Origin: Dromiciops gliroides
Lineage: Eukaryota > Chordata > Mammalia > Microbiotheria > Microbiotheriidae
Length of the DNA stretch: 64,000 nt
Assembly: GCF_019393635.1 (NCBI RefSeq)
Contig: NC_057862.1
Span: 677,628,314-677,692,313 of the forward strand
Reading direction: 5' to 3'
The translations under genes and the position numbers were made by a program. Numbering within the stretch: position 1 is the stretch's first letter; each line of letters begins with the position of its first letter. Positions 58,040 to 64,000 of the stretch are shown piece after piece. A model generated the notes under the pieces. That model was given only the letters and a program-made list of their open reading frames with translations. It did no database searches and had not been told where the DNA came from.

Positions 58040-58850
58040 CAATAATGGATTTCTTAGGGGGGACTCAGGCACCCAGTTTTAGTTAGGTACCCCTCCCCCC
58101 CCTTCAGAGGGTTCAATTTTTAGAAGGAAGTCCTAATCCTGTTCAGGGCATATAATAGAAACAGAGAATAGACTCTTTTGTCTAGCTCAGTGAGCTGATG
58201 GGATTATATCACACCTATCTCAATGTGCCTTTGCCTCTCAGGGGGTATCCCCTATTAGGATCTAATGTCATCACTGTACAGCTCATTTTAATAGGGACCA
58301 CCCTCAAGTCACGTCAACCAATGGAGTTAATGATGCTTTGATCAGTGTGTGGTGGCCTGCCTCTATCAAAAGAGGAAAAAAGCTGAGACCGCGAGGCTGG
58401 CACCATCTTAGGCTTGGCTCTCTTGACCTGGTCTCTTGGTGCCTGCTCTTCTCTTAGGCCAGTGTAGGTAACGTAGGGCTTCTGAACTGTGTTTGAGGCC
58501 ATGCGCTCTCTTAGAGACAATACAGTGCTGGGCCTTTTGGGCTTGTGTTAACTGCCATGCAGTCAATACTCTTCTAATATTTTATGTGCTTTTTTGTTTT
58601 GTTTGTTTTTGGCGGGGCAATGAGGGTTAAGTGACTTGCCCAGGGTCACACAGCTAGTAAGTGTCAAGTGTCTGAGGCTGGATTTGAACTCAGGTCCTCC
58701 TGACTCCAGGGCCAGTACTCTATCCACTGTGCCACCTAGCTGCCCCCTCTTCTAATATTTAATATATTTTAATAATAAATACTGCCAAAACAGGTGCAAT
58801 GGCCATTATTACATAAATAGCAATTAGTATATAAATAGCAGTATTTTAGA
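58040..58850 (+). mobile_element. Possible ERV LTR, unassigned
   Basis: Fossil. About 540 bp with LTR-like texture (a TCAAAAGAGG promoter-like word, CACCATCTTAGGCTTGGCTC, a later AATAAA near 58786), split by the SINE at 58585. The family is not identified and the ends are uncertain. Confidence 0.3.
58585..58746 (-). mobile_element. WSINE/MAR-type SINE with target duplication
   Basis: Reverse copy: GGCAATGAGGGTTAAGTGAC to CCACTGTGCCACCTAGCTGC. The duplication CTCTTCTAATATTT lies at 58569-58582 and 58747-58760. Recent. Confidence 0.9.
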
Positions 58851-59244
58851 AAACCCAGCCTAGTCCTCCAATAATTTAGTAAACACAATTTAGTTACCAC
58901 AAAAAACACCCTTAAGTTTCCAGTGCTTTGCACTGCTATGGATATTTGTGTACACTTGGGTTCTTTTCCTCTGTCTTTGACCTCTTTGAGGTAGACCTCA
59001 TAGCTTTTTGGGTGTTGTTCCAAATTGTTTTCCAAAATGGCTGGACCAGTTTACAACTCCTCCAACAGTACATTAAAAGTACCTATTTCCCAAACTATCA
59101 CTCTTTGCAGATGATATGATGGTATACTTAGAGAATCCTAGAGAATCAACTAAAAAACTACTTGAAACAATTAACAACTTTAGCAAAGTTGCAAGATATA
59201 AAATAAATCTACATAAATCATTAGCATTTCTATACATGACCAAC

Positions 59245-59602
59245 TGTAACGATTGGAATAACGCCACCTGCTGGATACTTACTGTAGAGGAGTTCTGCCC
59301 ATGAAGGGAAGGTCTTTGAGGGCAAGACCAGGAGTCAGGAAGTGACGCGGGCTAGTGGGAGGAGGAAGGAAGAGACTGGCGCTCAGTCTCGCGCTCTTTC
59401 CTTTGGACGCTGGCGGAGAAGGGAGCTAGAAATGTGCTCTCCCTTTAATAGATAGAAATCTAGGCCTTTTTCTCTCTCTTTACCAAATTCTTATTCTCCT
59501 TAATAAATGCTTAAAAGTCTAACTCTTGCTAAAGCTTATAATTTATTGGCGACCACTCATGAGATATTTTAGACAGTTTAGCTAGAATTTTAGCCCTTAA
59601 CA
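59245..59602 (+). mobile_element. Solo LTR of an endogenous retrovirus
   Basis: Fossil solo LTR, 358 bp, TGTAACGATT at the start and CCCTTAACA at the end, with a poly(A) signal at 59512-59517 and a 4-bp duplication CAAC on both sides. It sits inside the L1 at 59092-61640, so it is younger than that insertion. It looks whole as an LTR; no internal region is present. Related to 45480-45725. Four-base duplications fit a class I (gamma-like) ERV. Confidence 0.75.
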
Positions 59603-61329
59603 CAACAAAGTCCAGCAGCAAGAGATAGAAAGAGATATTCCATTTAAAGTAATGGTAGACAATATAAAATACTTGGGAGTCCACTTGCCAAGACAAACCC
59701 AGGAATTTTATGAACACAATTACAAAATACTTTTCACACAAATCAAATCAGATCTAAATAACTGGAAAAATATCAATTGCTCATGGATAGGCAGAGCTAG
59801 CATAATAAAAATGACAATTCTACCTAAATTAATTTACTTATTCAGTGTCATACTAATCAGTACTACCTAAAATTATTTTATAGAGCTAGAAAAAATAATA
59901 ACAAAATTCATCTGCAAAAACAAAAGGTCAAGAATATCAAGGGAACTAATGAAAAAAAAATGCACAGGAAGGTGGGCTAGCTGTACCAAACCTGAAGCTT
60001 TACTATAAAGTGGCAGTTATCAAAACTATTTGGTACTGGCTAAGAAATAGAATGGTGGATCAATGGAATAGGTTAGGCGCAGGAGACACAGTAGTAAATG
60101 ACTTTAGTAATGTACTGTTTGATAAACCCAAACACTCCAGCTTCTGGGATAGGAACTCAGTATTTGACAAAAACTACTGGGAAAACTGGAAGATAGTATG
60201 GCAGAAACTGCATCTTACACCTTATACTAAAATAAGGTCAAAATGGGTACATGATTTAGACATAAGAGGTGATACCATAGGTAAGTTAGGAGAGGAAGGA
60301 ATAGTTTACCTCTCAGATTTATGGAAAGGAGAACAGTTTATGACCAAACAAGAGATAGAGAATATTATGAAATACAAAATGGATGATTTTGATTACATTA
60401 AATTTAAAAAGTTTTTGTACAAACAGAAGCAATGCATCCAAAATTAAAAGGGAGGCAGAAAGCTAGGAAACAATTTTTATAGCCAGTATTTCTGATAAAG
60501 GCCTCATTTCTGAAATATATCAGGAACTAAATCAAATTTGTAAGAATCCAAGTCATTCCCCAATTGAGAAATGGTCAAAGGGTATGAACAGGCAGTTTTC
60601 TGATGAAGAAATCAAAACAATCTATTGCCATAAGAAAAAATGTTCTAAATCGCTATTGATGAGAGAAATGCAAATTAAGACAACTCTGAGGTACCATATT
60701 ACACCTATCAGATTGGCTAATATGACAAAAAAGGAAAATAATAAATGTTGGAGAAGCTGTGGAAAAATTGGAGCACTAATGCATTGTTGGTGGAGCTGTG
60801 AACTGATCCAACCATTCTGGAGAGCAATTTGGAACTATGCCCAAAGGGTTATAAAGCTGTGCATACCCTTTGACCCAAAGAGATCATAAAAAAGGGAAAA
60901 GGACCCACATGTACAAAAATATTTATAGCTACTCTTTTTGTGGTGGCAAGGAATTGGAAATTGAGGGGATGCCCATCAGCTGGGGAATGGCTAAACAAGC
61001 TGTGGTATATGAATGTAATGGAATACTATTGTGCTGTAAGAAACGATGAGCAGAACCAGGAGAACATTGTACACAGTATCAACAACATTGTGTGTTGACC
61101 AACTGTGATAGACTTGACTCTTCTCAGCAATACAGTGGTCCAAGATAGTTCCAAACGACTCATGATGGAAAATGCTCTCCAAATCCAGAAAAAAGGACTA
61201 TGGAATCTAGATGCAGATTGAACCATACTTTTTCTATTTGTTTTTTTGTTTTTCTTTTTTGAGGTTTTTTTCCTTTTTGCTCTGATTCTTCTTTCACAGC
61301 ATAAATAATGCAGAAATATGGTTGTTGGG

Positions 61330-61474
61330 CTTTTTTTTGAGGCACTTGGGGTCAAGTGACTTGCCCAGGGTCACACAGCTAGTAAGTGTTAAGTGTCTGA
61401 GTCCAGATTTGAACTCAGGTCCTCCTGACTCCAGGGCCGGTGCTCTATCCACTGCACCACCTAGCTATCCCCAG
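61330..61474 (-). mobile_element. WSINE/MAR-type SINE inserted in the L1 3'UTR
   Basis: GAGGCACTTGGGGTCAAGTG to CCACTGCACCACCTAGCTA. CAGAAATATG is duplicated at 61311-61320 and again right after the element (about 61473-61482). Confidence 0.88.
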
Positions 61475-61795
61475 AAATATGTTTAATGTGATTGTACATA
61501 TATAACCTATATCAGATTGCTTGCTGTCTTGGGGAGGGGGGAGGGAGGGAGAAAAACTTGAAACTAGAAATCTTATAAAAACAAATGTTGAAAACTATCT
61601 CTACATGTAACTGGAAAATAATAAAATACTTTTATGGAAAAAAGTACCTGTTTCCCCACAGACCCTCCAGCATTTGTCATTTTCCATTTTTGTCAGTTTA
61701 GCCCATCTGATGGGTGGGAGGTGGTACCACAGAGTTATTTTAATTTTCATTCCTAATATGAATTTAGAGAAGCACGAGAATATTTATACAAACTG

Positions 61796-62110
61796 ATGCA
61801 ATGTGACTAGAAAAACAATGGACAAAATGGCCACAACTTAAATGGAAAGAACAACTAAGTAGCTGAAACTCTATGTTTCAAAATGATAATGTTCATGCTT
61901 GACCCTACAGAAGGTACCCCTCCCCCACACACTTCTTCCCAGAGGTTGGGGGACAACTGGTGTGAAACACTGCATACAATTTTGTACTTCTACACGTTGG
62001 TTGGTTTTGCTGAATTCTTTTTTTTACTTCTTGACACCTTTTCTGGGAGGAAGATGAGGAAAGACACACTGGAAATGTAGGTGATATAAAAATAAAAGCT
62101 TTCAACAAAA
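61796..62110 (+). mobile_element. L1-type 3'UTR fragment
   Basis: AATATTTATACAAACTGATG, CAACTTAAATGGAAAGAAC, GGGACAACTGGTGTGAAAC, and a GGTGATATAAAAATAAAAG end. It resembles another marsupial L1 3' end and is old. Confidence 0.5.
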
Positions 62111-63185
62111 TTGATTTTTACAATATTAAAAGCATTCCCATGTATTTTCACACGAGATGGTCAAATTTCTTTAGTTTTCCTGTTCTGAACTTAAGAAATG
62201 TCAAACAAAATGAAAACTGACAACAGATAAGAATCTTACACATGTGTGAATTTCTTCTAAGTAGAGCTTACTCTTCTTCTTAAGTATATAACAAAACTAC
62301 ACAGCAAGGAGTGTCTCAATTCTGGATCCCAAGTCCTTGTCCCAGAGGAGCACAAAGTATCTCTACTCTAGGAGAACAGAAGCTATAGGCACTAGCCCAC
62401 CCTGCCATGGCTTCTGGCTTCATCTACTGCCTTTCAGATGAGGGGCTTCCACCCAGAAAAGGGCATGAGAGTCAGGCTGGAATTGGTGTTTCCAGGATGA
62501 GCTCACAAGCACAGTTCATGCACTGACCTAGCCTTGAAACAGAAGGAAGTGGCACCCACCATGCTTGGTCAATGAAAAGATCAATTGAGAGGCCTCCCAA
62601 AGGGCCTCTTGGAGCCCACCACCTAAGCTGAATAATTCAGTCTCTTGTTTCTGACCTTTACCACCTTGCAAACCCCTACCAGCTTTCATGGAAACCGGCA
62701 ACCAGCTAGAGAAGGAGAAAGGATGGTGGTCTGGCCCAGGACTGCTGCCTATCCCACACCACCCTTGGTAGAGCCCCTTCACTGGGGTTGGCAGCATGGA
62801 GCCATTAAACCAAGGCATGAAGGGATTGTGGGGCATTTGCACTGGACAGCCAACAACACATGGTCTATCTCCTATTAGCGGGGTGTAGGCTCTGAGCTTT
62901 GTGAGCAGCAGTGGCGGGGGGCTGCCCTAAGCAGCCCTTAGATGCCACGGCTGGCAGGGGTCTAAAGGAGGAGTCTTGTCTGTAGTTAGGGAATCATCCT
63001 CCAGGCTAACCAGCCATAGGCTTTCGGTGGGATGGCTGTGGAGCAGGCCAGAGTAGTCCAGGGAGAAAAGTCTTGTGTTTCAGGGGGAGCTGCTGATGGA
63101 TGAATGGCCCCAGAGACACATACATTCCTGAGAAGACAGAACATGTGGGTGGTCATCCAGTGCAGCCCTCCCAGAAGTGGAAGGA
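62111..63185. other. EXOC6B intronic sequence, nothing recognised
   Basis: AT-rich then mixed sequence. No exon, repeat family or RNA gene identified. Confidence 0.4.
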
Positions 63186-63305
63186 AGAAGGAAGGAAGGA
63201 AACACTTAGGGAGTGCTGACTGTGCAAAGTGCTGGCGATACAGATAGAAAAGCAAGACAGTCCCTGCTCTCCGGGGCCTCGAACAAACTGGGGAGACACG
63301 ATTGC
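63186..63305. repeat. MIR/L2-related fragment
   Basis: AAACACTTAGGGAGTGCTGA, GTGCAAAGTGCTGGCGATAC and AAAAGCAAGACAGTCCCTGC. Confidence 0.6.
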
Positions 63306-63429
63306 TCGCGGCGGGCTGTGGGGCAGATGGAGAAGCGCTGTTTTCTCCAGATTTTCATGGTTGCCCTACTTGTCTGACTGCTCCTTTGGTGGATCTTCAT
63401 CCGGGTCACCCACGGCCCCGAGGTGTCTC

Positions 63430-64000
63430 CACGCCACCAGCCTTTGTGACCTCAGCAGCTCCCATGCCTTCAGTTATCATCTAGATGTAGATGACTCTCA
63501 GATCTGCAGTCCTGCCCTAACGTCTCCCCTAACCTTCGACCTCTCCTCCCCAACTGTCTTCTAGGCATCTTGAATTGGATTTCCAGGTGACACTTCAACC
63601 TGAACATTTCCAAGACTGAACTCATTCGCTTTCCCCCCAAATTCCGCCTTCTTCCTCACTTCCTCATTGTTTGAGGGCACCGCCATTTTCCCAATCTCCC
63701 AATCTCCCAGGCTCGCAAGCTGACCGCTGATATCCAGCCAGTGGCCAGGTCCTGCCGTCTCTCCCTTCATGACCCTCCTCATGGCCACTGCCTTCTCTCT
63801 GTTGATGCTGCCATGGCCGTGGTCCAGGCCCTCATCAGCTCCCATTTGGACTCCTGTGGTACCTTCCGAATTGAGTCCTTCCCTTCCCGTCCAGATGAGT
63901 GGAAGCTGTCCAAGCAATCTTCCTAAAACACAGGTCTGACTGTATCACCTGCCGGGCTCCACGGGCTCCCAGCACTCCCAGGAGGTCCTTCATGCCCCGG
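63430..64000 (+). mobile_element. L2 LINE, runs past the window end
   Basis: Same part of L2 as 43030-43510: CAGCTCCCATGCCTTCAGTT, GATGACTCTCAGATCTGCAG, CATTTCCAAGACTGAACTC, and CCTCATCAGCTCCCATTTGG. Broken frames. Confidence 0.8.

Larger units (their letters stand above)
59092..61640 (+). mobile_element. 5'-truncated L1 LINE with target duplication
   Basis: Sense L1 starting inside the reverse transcriptase ([20 protein letters not shown], with the FADD catalytic motif), then DNIKYLGVHLPRQTQEFYEH, the C-terminal region to about 60890 and the 3'UTR to a TAATAAAATAC end. Flanked by AAAGTACCTATTTCCC (59076-59091) and AAAGTACCTGTTTCCC (61641-61656), a 16-bp duplication with one mismatch. ORF2 is broken by several stops and frame changes, besides two later insertions. 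Confidence 0.9.
58930..61795 (-). mobile_element. Older L1 in reverse, split by a younger L1
   Basis: Left part 58930-59091 (CAAATTGTTTTCCAAAATGG, CTGGACCAGTTTACAACTCC) and right part 61641-61795 (CCTCCAGCATTTGTCATTTT, GGGAGGTGGTACCACAGAG) are neighbouring pieces of one antisense L1 ORF2 3' region. The reverse reading matches the CWRSCGKIGALMHCWW region of the younger L1. Confidence 0.75.
55861..64000 (-). other. EXOC6B: EXOC6B intron (partial)
   Basis: Intron upstream of the penultimate exon, running past the window end. 55861-56335 is single-copy-looking with nothing recognised. 56340-62110 is the repeat nest. 62110-63180 is AT-rich then mixed, with no exon found. 63430-64000 is L2. Confidence 0.7.

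Noticed and set aside
60010-60447. 145-codon open frame in the repeat nest
   Set aside because: It is part of L1 ORF2, not a host gene.

Overview
This looks like a piece of a marsupial nuclear genome. Two host genes can be recognised, both on the minus strand: the 5' part of CYP26B1 (first two coding exons, 5621-11065) and the 3' part of EXOC6B (last two coding exons, 52256-55860). Their order and orientation match what I remember of the human 2p13 locus (CYP26B1 then EXOC6B, same strand). The marsupial call rests on the interspersed repeats: many tRNA-derived SINEs of the WSINE/MAR type, SINEs with an RTE-like tail, abundant MIR and L2 remnants, and marsupial-type L1 3' ends. Some SINEs still have clean target-site duplications. 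I cannot name the species.

Layout. 1-5620 is CYP26B1 intron 2; exons 3 onward lie beyond base 1. 5621-5845 is exon 2. 5846-10861 is intron 1: CpG-rich, full of CA/CT microsatellites, with several AT-rich islands that look like regulatory elements and a perfect DR5 retinoic acid response element just upstream of exon 2. 10862-11065 is coding exon 1, preceded by a short 5'UTR and a canonical TATA box. About 11.3-13.7 kb is the CpG-rich promoter region. About 13.7-49.9 kb is intergenic. It holds dozens of MIR, L2 and SINE copies, long microsatellites, a tetranucleotide array of about 560 bp, a minisatellite of about 460 bp, a possible orphan TATA promoter with a splice donor (22.4-22.5 kb), and several candidate conserved noncoding elements. 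About 49.9-52.3 kb is the likely EXOC6B 3'UTR, and 52.3-64 kb contains the last two coding exons and introns. The 56.4-62.1 kb part is a dense, AT-rich nest of L1, SINE and LTR insertions. The window ends inside an L2 copy.

How the parts fit. CYP26B1 encodes a retinoic-acid-clearing P450 and EXOC6B an exocyst subunit; they do not share a pathway. In vertebrates the large EXOC6B gene can carry regulatory DNA for its neighbours, so the AT-rich islands here are reasonable candidates for CYP26B1 control, but that is inference. The best leads are the DR5 element in CYP26B1 intron 1 (negative-feedback logic), a possible 12-nt in-frame microexon in the last EXOC6B intron, the orphan promoter, and the layered transposon nest. 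I found no prokaryotic-type system, CRISPR array, rRNA or functional tRNA gene, and no wholly new gene family.
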